64,000 nt of DNA from Pelotomaculum sp. PtaB.Bin104 (GCA_002067205.1 MVQL01000211.1:124001-188000), one strand, 5' to 3'. Numbered from the stretch's first letter, positions 17,658 through 27,457 are shown. Notes: generated by a model not told the origin, from the sequence alone. Numbers and translations: made by a program.

Positions 17658-18452
17658 TCAGGGCGATTCCGGCTTGGCCGGCTTATCCCCGCTGCCGGGG
17701 TTCGGGTTAACCAGACCGGGGTCCGGCTTATCCCCGCTGCCGGGGTCCGGATCAGTCCCAGCGGGTGGCTCTGTTTGGGGCTGCTCATTGCCGGGCTGGG
17801 AGGCGCCGGGTTCAGTACTGGTCTTGCTGGGGGTATCGCCTGGCTGAACCGCAGGATTTTGCGTTTGTTGACTAGTTTTCCTGGGCGGCGTTGTAACTGT
17901 TTGCTTGCCCGGATCGCTTCCTGAAGAACCAGCTAATGAACCGGCGGATGTGCTTGTGCCGGCATTCCCATCTGCAGGTTCGCTGCTGCCGGTCTGAACT
18001 GTTCCGTCAGCCGGTATATCTGTGGTAATGGTAGTCTGTTCAATGGGGTTGGTAACGTATTGGTCCCCGGCAAAAGCATACGGCCAGCTGAACCATACCG
18101 TGGTGATCAATAGTACAGGCAAAACAGCCATGGGCACCCGTTGCAGGGCAGTCGCGGCGAAAAGCACCAGTCCGGCGGCTATAAAACAGTAGGGGCAGGG
18201 AGGTATTTCTTGTGTAAACCAATTCCACAGGGAGTAGCTGATCAGGACCACGTGGAAACCCACGGCGCCCCAGGTGATTCTTTTAGCCCAGGGGTGTTTA
18301 AAGACAATTGCCGCTATGCAAACCAGGTAGTAAATTATACCGGCCCAGGCCAGTGTGTTCCCGACATACTGCGCCGATACGATGGCTCCGCTTAAAGCCA
18401 GGACGGCCAGGACGCTGCCGGCGTTATTTAAGTATTTATTTTCTGAAAGCAT
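17658..18452 (-). CDS. Membrane protein with CPYC motif and long Pro/Gly/Thr tail
   Basis: 264 residues. The first about 135 contain four to five hydrophobic segments with a PPCPYCFIAAG motif at the start of one of them, recalling the CxxC of VKOR/DsbB-type disulfide-generating membrane proteins; the second cysteine pair of those families is missing, so a redox role is only possible. The last about 125 residues are low complexity, rich in Pro, Gly, Ser, Thr and acidic residues, ending in two PNPGSGDKP-type repeats encoded by a perfect 24-base DNA repeat. The tail is probably extracellular. AGGAG lies 12 bases before the ATG at 18452; a TTG at 18464 is the alternative. Confidence 0.6.
   Translation of the reverse strand: MLSENKYLNNAGSVLAVLALSGAIVSAQYVGNTLAWAGIIYYLVCIAAIVFKHPWAKRITWGAVGFHVVLISYSLWNWFTQEIPPCPYCFIAAGLVLFAATALQRVPMAVLPVLLITTVWFSWPYAFAGDQYVTNPIEQTTITTDIPADGTVQTGSSEPADGNAGTSTSAGSLAGSSGSDPGKQTVTTPPRKTSQQTQNPAVQPGDTPSKTSTEPGASQPGNEQPQTEPPAGTDPDPGSGDKPDPGLVNPNPGSGDKPAKPESP
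17678..17746. repeat. Two copies of a 24-base direct repeat inside a coding tail
   Basis: Identical 24-base units lie at 17678-17701 and 17723-17746, a period of 45 bases (15 codons), within the 3' end of the membrane protein gene. They encode repeated PGSGDKP-type peptides and could expand or contract by slippage or recombination. Confidence 0.9.
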
Positions 18453-18578
18453 AGTGTCATACAACTCCTGTAAGCCTTGGAATTATAATCTGCTTTATAT
18501 TATAGCACAATTAATAATTTTATCGCTTAAATAATTTACATTATTAACAATGTTTTATATTTGTTTTGGGTGTGGTGA

Positions 18579-20025
18579 TCAGCTTTTATTAACCTTTGTA
18601 GGTAAATTAAACGTAAATGTGCTCCCCGCTCCAGGTTTGCTGGCTACTTTAACTGAGCCTCCGTGCGCTTCCACGATATCTTTTACGATAGCCAGCCCGA
18701 GGCCGGTACCGCTGCTGGAACGTGTACGCGACTTGTCTATTTTATAAAAGCGCTCCCAGATGAGGTGCTGCTCCCCGGGTGGTATGCCCGGGCCGGAGTC
18801 CTTGACCGAAACCAATATTTCATTCTGTATAGCTGTGAGGGATAACTCGACTTTACCCCCGGCTGGGGTAGCGCGCACAGCGTTGTCCAAAAGGTTCATT
18901 AAAACCTGCTCGATCCGGTCGGAATCGGCTAAGGCGACGGCCGGCTCCTTCCGATCAAAGCCGGTAGCCAGGATTATCCCTTTTTCAGCAGCCATTGGTT
19001 TAAATTTACCAAGCACTCGCTCTGCAATCTCGGTTAGGTCGAACTCCCTGGTATGCATCACGACTACGCCGGTCTCAATTCTTTGCAGATCGAGAAGGTC
19101 CGATACCAGTTTGCTTGTTTTCCAGGTACTTATGTCTGTCGCTCTCCGAACCGGCCATACCATCCAGCAGGGCCTCAGAAAAGCCCTGAATGATGGACAA
19201 AGGTGTCCGTAACTCGTGGGCAACGTTGATTACAAAGTCACGTCTAGTTTTGTCCAGCCGCTCCAGAGTGGTGAGCTTGGCGTGGAGGTCTGCGGCCAAG
19301 GTATTTAATGAATTGGCCAGCATGCCGATTTCGTCCCGCGAATTAACTTTTACCTGGCGCGAGTAGTTTCCTCCAGCCATGTCCTGCGCTGCCTGGTTCA
19401 TGTACAAAAGCGGGCGGGTGATGCTGCGGGAGAACAACAAGCATAGTAAAGTAGCCACAACGATTCCCGCCAGGCCGGCGTAGATGGTAACCTTCTGAAG
19501 CGCCGCCACCCTCTCTTCGATATGCGCCAGGGGGGCGCTCAGCATCACCATGCCGGTAATTCTATTCTGATTGTAGGTGGGCGCCACGACCGTGATTACC
19601 TCGGTATCCAGCAGGAAATAAGGCCCCCTGTAGTATATTGTGCTGCCCTGTAAAACAGCTTGGATATCCGAATTTTTTAGCGGTATGTCGTGGTGGGCGG
19701 TGACACTAATTTTTTCTTTGCCCACGTCGACCATGTTCATGCCCATGCCCAGGCAGTGGATAATGTAGCCGTCCATATCTGTGAGCATAATGTTCGCGTT
19801 AAGCGTTTCGGCAATGGGCAGCAGGCTTAACGGGCTAAGTTCAGTCATCTCAAGGGTAAGAGCAATATTTTTGGCCTCTCCCGTCATTTCTGAAAGCTGC
19901 TGGTTGTAAAAGAGCTCCTTTAATTGCCTGGTTTGGACTACCCCTGTAATATAAATGACGATCAGTACCAGCGTCACTGTAAAAAACCAGAGCTTGAGCA
20001 GGATGCTGTTGCTAAAGGCCTTCAT
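18579..20025 (-). pseudogene. Sensor histidine kinase broken by a small deletion
   Basis: The frame from ATG 20025 encodes a membrane sensor kinase: an N-terminal transmembrane segment, an extracytoplasmic sensor region, a second transmembrane segment, a HAMP domain (SRSITRPLLYMNQAAQDMAGGNYSRQV) and the H box VAHELRTPLSIIQGF. About 30 residues after the histidine the frame is lost near 19125, and the rest (SKLVSDLLDLQRIETG, N box LMNLLDNAVRAT, GTGLGLAIVKDI) continues in another frame to 18579. Against ResE-type kinases the joined helices are about eight residues short, which fits a loss of roughly 23-25 bases. The ATG overlaps the stop of the regulator gene, so the pair was an operon. No full kinase can be made unless translation shifts frame. 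Confidence 0.88.
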
Positions 20026-20714
20026 TTGCCGGCCTCAAATTTATAGCCGACCCCCCAGACAGAGGCAATATAAGATGAGGCGCCGGATACCTTAACCAGC
20101 TTGTCCCGCAGTCGGTTGACATGGGTGTCCACAGTGCGGGCGTCGCCATAGTAATCATAGCCCCAGAGTGCCTCCAGCAGTTCGCTGCGGGTAAAGGCAC
20201 GGTTTGGCGACCTGGCTAGATGGTAGAGCAGGTCGTACTCTTTAGGGGTGAGGTTGACCTCCTGTCCGTTGACCAGCACCTGGTGTGAGCCAGGGTCGAT
20301 AAATATTCCCGGGTGATTGATCGCGGAGCCGGTTGCCGAGTTTATGGAGGCGGGGTCGGACTTGCTCCGCCGCAGTACCGCCTTGACTCTTGCCACCAGT
20401 TCCCGCGGGCTGAAGGGCTTGGTAACATAATCATCGGCGCCCAGGTCCAGGCCCAGAATCCGGTCCATTTCAGCGTCCCTTGCTGTAAGCATGATGATCG
20501 GAGTGGTGGTATTCTTTCTTATTTCCTTGCAAACAGACCAGCCGTCTATTTCCGGCAGCATCAGGTCAAGCATGACCAGGTCCCAGTTTTCTCTGGCGAT
20601 TAGTGTTAAAGCCTCTTGCCCGTCGCCGCCCTGGCCCAAAATTTCCCCGGGCAATTGCAGCAGGGAAAGGTTGCGTTTATCTCGATTGACGTCGATAAGC
20701 CAGAAAACCGGCAT
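20022..20714 (-). pseudogene. OmpR/PhoB-type response regulator lacking its N-terminus
   Basis: From GDGQEAL onward this is a normal winged-helix response regulator: phosphorylatable Asp in LVMLDLMLPEIDGW, the lysine in VTKPFSPRELVARV, and a C-terminal Trans_reg_C domain (LTPKEYDLLYHLARSPNRAFTRSELLE ... TVDTHVNRLRDKL). The first about 30 residues of a receiver domain, including beta strand 1 and the acidic pair that holds magnesium, are missing. The apparent N-terminus MPVFWLIDVNRDKRNL is only the antisense of the arsF-like remnant on the other strand, and no ribosome binding site precedes it. The receiver can hardly be phosphorylated; the gene is presumably dead. Confidence 0.85.
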
Positions 20715-20888
20715 TATCTCGAGGATTTCCAGGTGCCGTCACGCTCGCTGGTGCTGGTGCTGCAAAAAAATGGTGAGAATGTAAAATGGTCAAATATGGT
20801 TGGAGTCTGGCTCAAATTAGGGGACCAAGAGAAGTTCTCCCAGAATGTTAAGGATGAGGTGGGGAAATTTCTGCAGGAGGCAGTTTAA
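20616..20888 (+). pseudogene. 3' remnant of a thioredoxin-like (ArsF-type) gene
   Basis: About 90 codons resembling the second half of the ArsF/thioredoxin-like family found beside ArsG permeases: GKVAFISIDVDKPENRHYLEDFQV, then SRSLVLVLQKNGENVKW and the helical end QNVKDEVGKFLQEAV. The N-terminal part with the thioredoxin strand, signal segment and any CxxC is absent. The left end coincides with the truncated end of the divergent response regulator. Its stop is directly followed by the GTG of the permease gene, with the ribosome binding site inside its last codons. Confidence 0.75.
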
Positions 20889-21575
20889 GTGGAATATCTG
20901 CTGCTGTTCATGACGGCTTTGTGGCTGGGCCTTGTTACTTCCTTCAGCCCTTGTGCCCTCCCGGTCAGTGTTGCTGTTTTGTCTTTTATTGCCAATAATG
21001 GCGCCGGTAAAAAGGACATGATCTTATCCGGGGCGCTCTATATCGCCGGCCGGTGTATCACTTACACGGTAATTGCATTTTTAATTGTCTGGGCGGTGTT
21101 TAATATCCCGGACGCGTCAATTTTTTTAAGCCTCTATATTAATAAAGTCCTGGGTATAATTTTTATCATGGTAGGGATGCACCTTTTAAAATTGTTTCCG
21201 GTAAACCTTCCCGCTGTTTCAATTCCGGATTTTGTTTTAAAGAGGGCAGGCGGCAAAGGTGCCCTCGGCCCGCTATTCACGGGCATGGTTTTGGCGCTGG
21301 CCTTTTGTCCTGTGGCCACAGCGCTTTTTTTCGGGAGCCTGCTTTCCATGGTGTTAAAAACACAGGCTAATTTTGCGCTGCCGGTTGCTTTCGGAATCGG
21401 GACAGGCTTGCCGGTGCTGATATTTTCGGCTCTGCTGGCCGGCGGTGCCCACTATCTTTATAGCGCCGGGGAACGGTTCTCTCATTTCGGAAATTACCTT
21501 AAAAGTTTTACCGCTGTGATAATTTTTTTAATCGGGATTTATTACGTTTTGAAGTATTTATTTATGGTAATATAA
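20889..21575 (+). CDS. CcdA/DsbD-like transmembrane protein, ArsG-type
   Basis: A 228-residue integral membrane protein with six hydrophobic segments of the CcdA/DsbD fold. The two conserved cysteines are in FSPCALPVSVAVLSF and ALAFCPVATALFF. CcdA-type proteins carry electrons across the membrane; close relatives annotated ArsG are thought to export aromatic arsenicals or act with ArsF. The GTG start has GCAGGAGG about 8 bases upstream. It follows the arsF-like remnant and precedes copA by 65 bases. With the divergent promoter region deleted, its own transcription is uncertain. Confidence 0.8.
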   Translation: MEYLLLFMTALWLGLVTSFSPCALPVSVAVLSFIANNGAGKKDMILSGALYIAGRCITYTVIAFLIVWAVFNIPDASIFLSLYINKVLGIIFIMVGMHLLKLFPVNLPAVSIPDFVLKRAGGKGALGPLFTGMVLALAFCPVATALFFGSLLSMVLKTQANFALPVAFGIGTGLPVLIFSALLAGGAHYLYSAGERFSHFGNYLKSFTAVIIFLIGIYYVLKYLFMVI

Positions 21576-21576
21576 T
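21549..21576 (+). promoter_or_regulatory. Candidate promoter of copA
   Basis: TTGAAG (21549-21554) and TATAAT (21571-21576) are 16 bases apart, at the end of the arsG-like gene and 65 bases before the copA start. This could supply copA expression independently of the damaged upstream region. Confidence 0.5.
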
Positions 21577-21640
21577 TGTACAATAAATACATGCAAATCA
21601 GTAAATTTAAGCTGCACATTTTATAAAGGGGCTGAGGCAA

Positions 21641-24112
21641 GTGAGCGCTGAAGTTGACAAAAGTCACGTAGGAACTCGCAAGGAAGAGCAGTCCGTCAAG
21701 GCCAGCATTAAGATCAGCGGCATGAGTTGCGCCGCCTGTGCAGCCAGGATCGAAAAAGGCCTGGCCGGGATGGACGGTGTAATGGCGGCCCAGGTGAATT
21801 TGGCCACGGAGACAGCCACTTTGCACTACGACCCGAATTTGGTCAAGCCGGACGGGCTGGTTAAAAAAATCAAGCAACTGGGCTATAATGTCCCTTTGGA
21901 GAAACTGAACCTGGATATCGGTGGGATGACCTGCGCGGCCTGCTCTGCCCGCATCGAAAAAAAGCTCCGGTCGCTGCCAGGGGTAGAAAGTGCCGCAGTC
22001 AACCTGGCCACGGAAAAGGCCGCCGTTGAATATAACCCGGCTGAAATAAACCCCGCCGCCCTGATTAACGCTGTTGTTCAGATTGGCTACAAGGCCCGCC
22101 GGGCGAGCGAAGCAGCGCCGGTGGGAGAGCATGAGCAGGAAATAAAAAGACAAGTTTCCCTGTTCATTTTTGCGGTTGTTTTCTCCACCCCGCTGATGCT
22201 GGGCATGCTGTCCATGATGCTGCCTTTCGGCCACCTGCTGCCGATGGAGCTGCACAGCGCGCTGGCCCAATTTTTATTTGCCACCCCGGTGCAGTTTATA
22301 GCCGGCTACCAGTTTTACCGTGACTCCTATATCGCTCTGAGAAACCGCGGCGCCAACATGTCGGTCCTGGTGGCGATGGGGACCAGCGCCGCCTATATTT
22401 ATAGCGTGGTCGCCACCTTTTGGGGCAGCCGGCTGGGGCTGGAGCATGTTTATTTTGAAAGCAGCGCCGTATTGCTGACCCTGATCCTCTTGGGCAAGAT
22501 GCTGGAGGCCAAGGCTAAGGGAAAAACCTCGGAGGCCTTGAAAAAGCTGGCCGGCCTGCAGTCAAAAAACGCCAGGGTGATCAGGGACGGCCAAGAGCTG
22601 AACATTCCGGTGGAGGAAGTGGTGGTTGGTGACAGCCTGGTTGTCCGGCCGGGTGAGAAAATACCGGTGGACGGGATTGTGCGTGAGGGCAGGTCAACCG
22701 TAGATGAGTCCATGCTGACCGGCGAAAGCCTGCCCGTGGAAAAAAAGGAGGGCGATCCGGTCACCGGTGCCACCATCAATAAGCTGGGGACCTTTACCTT
22801 TGAAGCCACCCGTGTGGGCAGCGATACGGCCCTGGCCCAAATCATCAAGGTGATGGAAGAGGCCCAGGGCTCCAAGGCGCCGATCCAGCGTATGGCGGAT
22901 GTGATCTCCGGCTATTTTGTGCCGGCGGTTATTGGCATTGCCGTACTTACTTTTGTAGGCTGGTATTTTATCTTTGATGCAGGGAATATCACCAGGGCGA
23001 TACTGAACTTTACCGCGGTGCTGGTGATCGCCTGCCCCTGTGCCCTGGGCCTGGCCACACCCACCTCGATCATGGTCGGAACGGGCAAGGGGGCGGACTA
23101 TGGCATATTAATCAAGGGCGGAGAGCATCTTGAGCGAGCCCACCGGATCGATGCCCTGGTCCTCGATAAAACCGGCACTATTACCTATGGCGCGCCGGAG
23201 GTAACCGACCTGGCAGCGGCGCCAAACTTTGCCGGGCGGGAGGACTACCTTCTAAAAATGGCGGGAGCGGCGGAGAAAAATTCCGAGCACCCGCTGGCCC
23301 AGGCGATTGTCCGCAAGGCGGAAGAAAAAGGCGGGCTTGACCTCAAGGCGGTATCCTTTGAGGCCATCCCGGGGCGGGGTGTCCGGGCGGATGTGGCAGG
23401 CCAGCAGGTGTTCGTGGGCACCGGCCGGCTGATGCGGGAAATGAACGTCGGCCTGACGGAGGATTTTCAGCTGCTGGTAGATCAGCTGGAGGGCCAGGGC
23501 AAGACCGTGATGATTATGGCGCTGGACGGCAGGGCAGCGGCGGCTGTGGCTGTGGCCGATACGATCAAGGAGACTTCCAGAGAAGCGGTGGCTGCGCTGA
23601 AAGGCATGGGCATCGAGGTCTGGATGCTCACCGGCGACAATAACCGAACCGCCCAAGCGATTGCTGCAGAGGCTGGGATCCGGGAGGACCGTGTGCTGGC
23701 GCAGGTTTTACCAGAGGACAAGGCTAACAAGGTGCGTGAGCTGAGGGAAAGAAGCCTGGTGGTAGGGATGGTGGGCGACGGGATCAACGACGCCCCGGCC
23801 CTGGCGGCGGCCGATGTGGGGTTTGCCATCGGCAGCGGCACGGACGTGGCCATTGAAGCGGCCGACATCATCCTGGTCAGGGGTGATTTGAACAGTATAG
23901 CGGACAGCATTGCTTTGAGCCGGGCGACCATCAGAAACATCCGGCAAAACCTGTTTTGGGCGCTGATTTTCAACACGGTCGGCATCCCTGTGGCAGCCAT
24001 GGGTTTTTTGAGCCCCGTAGTGGCCGGCGCGGCTATGGCCTTTAGCTCTGTTTTTGTGGTTTCCAACGCCCTGCGCCTGAAGCGCTTCAAGCCCTCAAGG
24101 CTTAAAGGATAA
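21641..24112 (+). CDS. copA: Copper-exporting P1B-type ATPase
   Basis: An 823-residue P-type ATPase that pumps Cu(I) out of the cell. Two N-terminal HMA domains carry CxxC pairs (GMSCAAC, C30/C33; GMTCAAC, C98/C101). The membrane metal site is the CPC motif (C465-P-C467). The phosphorylation site is D509 in DKTGTITYG. The actuator [11 protein letters not shown], the HP dipeptide in [15 protein letters not shown] and [11 protein letters not shown] are all present. The GTG start has a GGGG..GAGG-like site upstream. All key residues are intact. Copper resistance is the expected role. Confidence 0.96.
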   Translation: MSAEVDKSHVGTRKEEQSVKASIKISGMSCAACAARIEKGLAGMDGVMAAQVNLATETATLHYDPNLVKPDGLVKKIKQLGYNVPLEKLNLDIGGMTCAACSARIEKKLRSLPGVESAAVNLATEKAAVEYNPAEINPAALINAVVQIGYKARRASEAAPVGEHEQEIKRQVSLFIFAVVFSTPLMLGMLSMMLPFGHLLPMELHSALAQFLFATPVQFIAGYQFYRDSYIALRNRGANMSVLVAMGTSAAYIYSVVATFWGSRLGLEHVYFESSAVLLTLILLGKMLEAKAKGKTSEALKKLAGLQSKNARVIRDGQELNIPVEEVVVGDSLVVRPGEKIPVDGIVREGRSTVDESMLTGESLPVEKKEGDPVTGATINKLGTFTFEATRVGSDTALAQIIKVMEEAQGSKAPIQRMADVISGYFVPAVIGIAVLTFVGWYFIFDAGNITRAILNFTAVLVIACPCALGLATPTSIMVGTGKGADYGILIKGGEHLERAHRIDALVLDKTGTITYGAPEVTDLAAAPNFAGREDYLLKMAGAAEKNSEHPLAQAIVRKAEEKGGLDLKAVSFEAIPGRGVRADVAGQQVFVGTGRLMREMNVGLTEDFQLLVDQLEGQGKTVMIMALDGRAAAAVAVADTIKETSREAVAALKGMGIEVWMLTGDNNRTAQAIAAEAGIREDRVLAQVLPEDKANKVRELRERSLVVGMVGDGINDAPALAAADVGFAIGSGTDVAIEAADIILVRGDLNSIADSIALSRATIRNIRQNLFWALIFNTVGIPVAAMGFLSPVVAGAAMAFSSVFVVSNALRLKRFKPSRLKG

Positions 24113-24193
24113 GGCAGTTGGCACCACGTTCGAGACCATATTTCATTTGCGCGATAATTAGTGGTATGCTAATATAAAAATTATCAATTCAAT

Positions 24194-24220
24194 AAGCGCT
24201 TTGCGCTTTTTTGTTTGTTT
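24194..24220 (+). terminator. Terminator between copA and yebC
   Basis: AAGCGC (24194-24199) and GCGCTT (24203-24208) form a 6-bp stem with a 3-base loop followed by a T-rich run, 80 bases after copA and 40 bases before yebC. Confidence 0.75.
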
Positions 24221-24259
24221 TACTGATTTAATTGGAAATATTATAAAGGGGGAGAGGTC

Positions 24260-24982
24260 ATGTCCGGACACTCGAAGTGGGCTACGATCAAAAGGAAAAA
24301 GGCCAAAACCGATGCCCAGCGTGGGAAATTATTCACGCGCCTGGCCAAAGAAATTATGGTTGCGGCGCGCAACGGGGGTAAAGACCCCGAGGGCAACATG
24401 CAGCTGAAAACCGCCATCCAAAGGGCAAAAGACGCAAATATACCCAATGATAATATCCAGCGGGCAATTCAAAAAGGCTCCGGCGAGCTGGGCGGCGCCA
24501 ATTATGAGGAGTTTTATTACGAAGGTTACGGGCCGGGCGGTGTGGCTGTGATGCTGGAGATGATGACGGATAACAGAAACCGCACCGCCAGCGAGATCAG
24601 GTACATTTTTTCCAGAAACGGTGGCAGTCTCGGTGAGTCGGGCTGTGTGGCCTGGATGTTCCAGGATAAAGGCCTAATTGTTGTGGAGAAGACGGAAGGC
24701 GATAATAATGAAGATGAGTTAATGCTGCTGGCTCTTGAGGCAGGCGCCGAGGATATGAAGACCGGCGACGACTCCTATGAAATTACCACTGAGCCAGGTG
24801 AATTCGAGACCGTGCGGGAGGCTCTGGAGAAAAGTGGTGTGGCGATTGCCTTTGCGGAAATTTCCAAAATTCCCTCAAACACTATCAGCCTGGAGGGCAA
24901 GGAAGCAGAGCAGATGCTCAAGCTGATCGATGCCTTTGAGGAGCACGATGATGTGCAGAATGTCTATACCAACTTTGAGTAA
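24260..24982 (+). CDS. yebC: YebC/PmpR family protein
   Basis: A 240-residue YebC-family protein with the signature start MSGHSKWATIKRKKAKTDA and the block RAKDANIPNDNIQRAI. Members act in transcription control and, as shown for some bacteria, in translation of proline-rich stretches. GGGGAGAGG precedes the ATG. It opens a conserved housekeeping run. In many Firmicutes ruvCAB follows; here queH comes next, 26 bases later. Confidence 0.95.
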   Translation: MSGHSKWATIKRKKAKTDAQRGKLFTRLAKEIMVAARNGGKDPEGNMQLKTAIQRAKDANIPNDNIQRAIQKGSGELGGANYEEFYYEGYGPGGVAVMLEMMTDNRNRTASEIRYIFSRNGGSLGESGCVAWMFQDKGLIVVEKTEGDNNEDELMLLALEAGAEDMKTGDDSYEITTEPGEFETVREALEKSGVAIAFAEISKIPSNTISLEGKEAEQMLKLIDAFEEHDDVQNVYTNFE

Positions 24983-25008
24983 ACATTATTTGACGTGGAG
25001 GTTAGCGC

Positions 25009-25563
25009 TTGAAAATATTGCTGCATACTTGCTGCGGCCCCTGCTCGATCTACCCCGTCCAATATTTCAAAGACCAAGGGATCGATGTTTATGGGTATTT
25101 CTTTAACCCGAACATCCACCCCTACACTGAGTTTGCCAGGCGCAGGGATACCCTGGACCAGTACGCTAAAGAGATCGGCCTGAATATGATTTTTGAGCAG
25201 GGCTACCCGCTGGAGGAGTTTTTGCGGGGAGTGGCGTTCAGGGAAGCCAACCGCTGCCGGTTTTGTTACTCCATGCGTTTGGAGCGGGCAGCCAGGGTAG
25301 CGAAAAAAGGTGGTTTTGACTGCTATAGCACGACCCTTTTGGTTAGCCCTTACCAGAGGCACGAGCTGATCCGGGAAATTGGCGAGGCAATCGGGGAAAA
25401 ATACGGCGTTTTATTTAAATATGTTGATTTCCGGCCGGGCTACCGGGAGGCCACGGCTAAATCCAGAGAGTTAGGAATGTACCGCCAGCAGTATTGCGGC
25501 TGCATATATAGTGAAAAGGAGCGCTACTGCCGCGATCAGTCCAAGCCTAAGAGGTGGACTTAA
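25009..25563 (+). CDS. queH: Epoxyqueuosine reductase QueH
   Basis: A 184-residue QueH (formerly DUF208), which reduces epoxyqueuosine to queuosine in tRNA, the last step of queuosine synthesis, using an iron-sulfur cluster and a second metal. Cysteines are in the expected places: LHTCCGPCS near the N-terminus, CRFCYSMR in the middle and QYCGCIYS near the end. The start is TTG at 25009, 7 bases after GGAGG. queA and tgt further along the same run belong to the same pathway. Confidence 0.92.
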   Translation: MKILLHTCCGPCSIYPVQYFKDQGIDVYGYFFNPNIHPYTEFARRRDTLDQYAKEIGLNMIFEQGYPLEEFLRGVAFREANRCRFCYSMRLERAARVAKKGGFDCYSTTLLVSPYQRHELIREIGEAIGEKYGVLFKYVDFRPGYREATAKSRELGMYRQQYCGCIYSEKERYCRDQSKPKRWT

Positions 25564-25617
25564 ACGTAGAGTATTGGTATGGCAGGCTATGTTTCTTTGC
25601 AAGGGGTGAAGCTGTAT

Positions 25618-25836
25618 ATGTTTGAAGCCTTCGGCAAAACTATTTTGATCTTCGGCCTGGTGATGGTGGTGATAGGCGGTTTAATGATCTTCGGAGGGAA
25701 ACTTTTCGGCCTTGGCCGCCTGCCCGGAGATATTATGATCCAAAGGGAAAATTTCAGCTTTTACTTTCCGGTTGCCACCAGCATTATTTTAAGTATCCTG
25801 CTGACAATTATTTTAAATGTTCTTGCCCGCAAGTAA
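25618..25836 (+). CDS. DUF2905 small membrane protein
   Basis: 72 residues with two transmembrane segments and the conserved middle GRLPGDIMIQRENFSFYFP of DUF2905. Its function is unknown; the gene is usually next to ruvB or queA. I chose the ATG at 25618, 8 bases after AAGGGGTGA; the frame is open further left to 25579 but without a binding site there. Confidence 0.85.
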   Translation: MFEAFGKTILIFGLVMVVIGGLMIFGGKLFGLGRLPGDIMIQRENFSFYFPVATSIILSILLTIILNVLARK

Positions 25837-25921
25837 TCTGAGAATTTTTATTTTTAAAGGAATCTCTGCTTTTTTGTCGAAGCTTCAAAAAGGTTTAGTT
25901 AGGATTACGGGGGATTTTAAG

Positions 25922-27457
25922 GTGAAAGTGTTAGATATAGGAAAACACCTGGTGGTTTTCGCAACATTGTTGTTTGCCGGTATGTTGTTTTTACCGGTAG
26001 TTGCTGCCGGCGCAACAGTTGAAGCCGGCACTGTCCGGGTAGTGCTGACCAGACAGACCGCACCGGTGAATTTTAAGGTGAACGGTAATTATCAACTGGT
26101 CAATCAAAAATCGGGTAAACTTGCGGCAAATATACAAAAAGATGAAATCTGGCAGGTTCACCTGGAGGATGGTCAAATCCAGTTCCAGGGTCCTGATGAT
26201 ACTTATGGCCCTTTTAGCGGGCCGGTAGCGGTAGTTCAGGGTGACGATTCTGATTTACGGTTAAATATTATTGCGGGAAACAAAAAAGTCGTAGAAAAAG
26301 CTGGATCCAACGGTCTTATGGCAATTAGCGCCGGGGGAAAAGCCGTGTTGCTTAGTGAAAACTCAATTTTGTCTGCAAGGTCTATGCAGGGCATGCAGCA
26401 ATTAGGGGCGGGTGCGGGCCCGAGTGCGGGCTTGCGCCTGGTTTCCGTGCAGGTTGGCTCGGAATACAAGCGCTACCGGGGCAACATGGAATTCTGTATG
26501 GAAAAAGAAGGCCTGGCGGTGATCAATGAGCTGAATATTGAGGACTACCTGCGTGGTGTTGTGCCCGCAGAGATGCCCTCCTCTTGGCCGGAGGAAGCGC
26601 TGAAAGCCCAGGCGGTGGTGGCGCGAAATTATGCTCTGCAGAAAGTCGAGACCTCCCGCGGCAGCAGCTATAATTTAACCAATGACCAGCTAAGCCAGGT
26701 CTACCGGGGCTATGATGGTGAGACCGAGGCCACGGACCGGGCAGTTGAGGACACCAGGGGGTTGGTTTTGCTTAACCGGGGCGATTTAATATCCACCTTT
26801 TACCACTCTTGCAGCGGTGGATTTATTGAAAATAGCGAGGATGTTTGGCTAAATGCCTTGCCGTATATAAAAACAAAGGAAGACCCCTTTGATAAAAATA
26901 ATCAGCACTATAACTGGCAGGTCAGCTATACAAATGATCAATTAACTAAAATGTTTAAAAATGAAAAGCACCCCTTTGACCAGATTACAGATATTGAAGT
27001 AGCGGAGCGCACCGCCTCCGGCGCCAGGGCGAAAACACTTGTTGTCGAAGGCACTGACCCTGAGGGAGAGACGGTCAGGTGCGAGGTGAAAAATGCGGAT
27101 AATATCAGGGCCGCCTTGGGCTTAAAAAGCGCCCTGTTTACAATTAAAAAGTTTTATGAGGAAAAAGATGACAGCGATGAGGTTGAAAATGACCGTACTG
27201 AAGGGAAAGAAGATCGTGCAGCGGATCAGGATGACCGCACTGAAGTAGAAAATGATCGTACTGAAAATGGTGATGACCGTGCCGGGACAGAAAATTACCT
27301 TGCCCGTATTGAAATAAACGGCAGCGGATATGGCCACGGGCTGGGCCTTTCCCAGTGGGGGGCCTATGGCATGGCCAAACAAGGTTATAACTTCCAGGAT
27401 ATTTTGAAATACTACTATACAGATGTTAAGATGGCCGGCGATTACGGGCGGCAGTGA
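25922..27457 (+). CDS. SpoIID/LytB domain protein, secreted
   Basis: A 511-residue exported protein of the SpoIID family, lytic transglycosylases that cut denuded peptidoglycan strands in engulfment or spore work. A signal peptide is at residues 1-29 (LVVFATLLFAGMLFLPVVAAGA). The family core includes GVVPAEMPSSWPEEALKAQA, YHSCSGGF and a C-terminal GYGHGLGLSQWGAYGMAKQG. Between the two parts is an unusual acidic insert of about 35 residues with repeated DRTE/DRA units (27166-27290). The start GTG 25922 has GGGGGA 7 bases upstream; a longer frame from 25817 overlaps DUF2905 and would bury the signal peptide. Confidence 0.88.
   Translation: MKVLDIGKHLVVFATLLFAGMLFLPVVAAGATVEAGTVRVVLTRQTAPVNFKVNGNYQLVNQKSGKLAANIQKDEIWQVHLEDGQIQFQGPDDTYGPFSGPVAVVQGDDSDLRLNIIAGNKKVVEKAGSNGLMAISAGGKAVLLSENSILSARSMQGMQQLGAGAGPSAGLRLVSVQVGSEYKRYRGNMEFCMEKEGLAVINELNIEDYLRGVVPAEMPSSWPEEALKAQAVVARNYALQKVETSRGSSYNLTNDQLSQVYRGYDGETEATDRAVEDTRGLVLLNRGDLISTFYHSCSGGFIENSEDVWLNALPYIKTKEDPFDKNNQHYNWQVSYTNDQLTKMFKNEKHPFDQITDIEVAERTASGARAKTLVVEGTDPEGETVRCEVKNADNIRAALGLKSALFTIKKFYEEKDDSDEVENDRTEGKEDRAADQDDRTEVENDRTENGDDRAGTENYLARIEINGSGYGHGLGLSQWGAYGMAKQGYNFQDILKYYYTDVKMAGDYGRQ

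Noticed and set aside
17362..17710. Two small + strand frames around 17362-17710
   Set aside because: They run through a perfect terminator hairpin, and no convincing start or family is visible.
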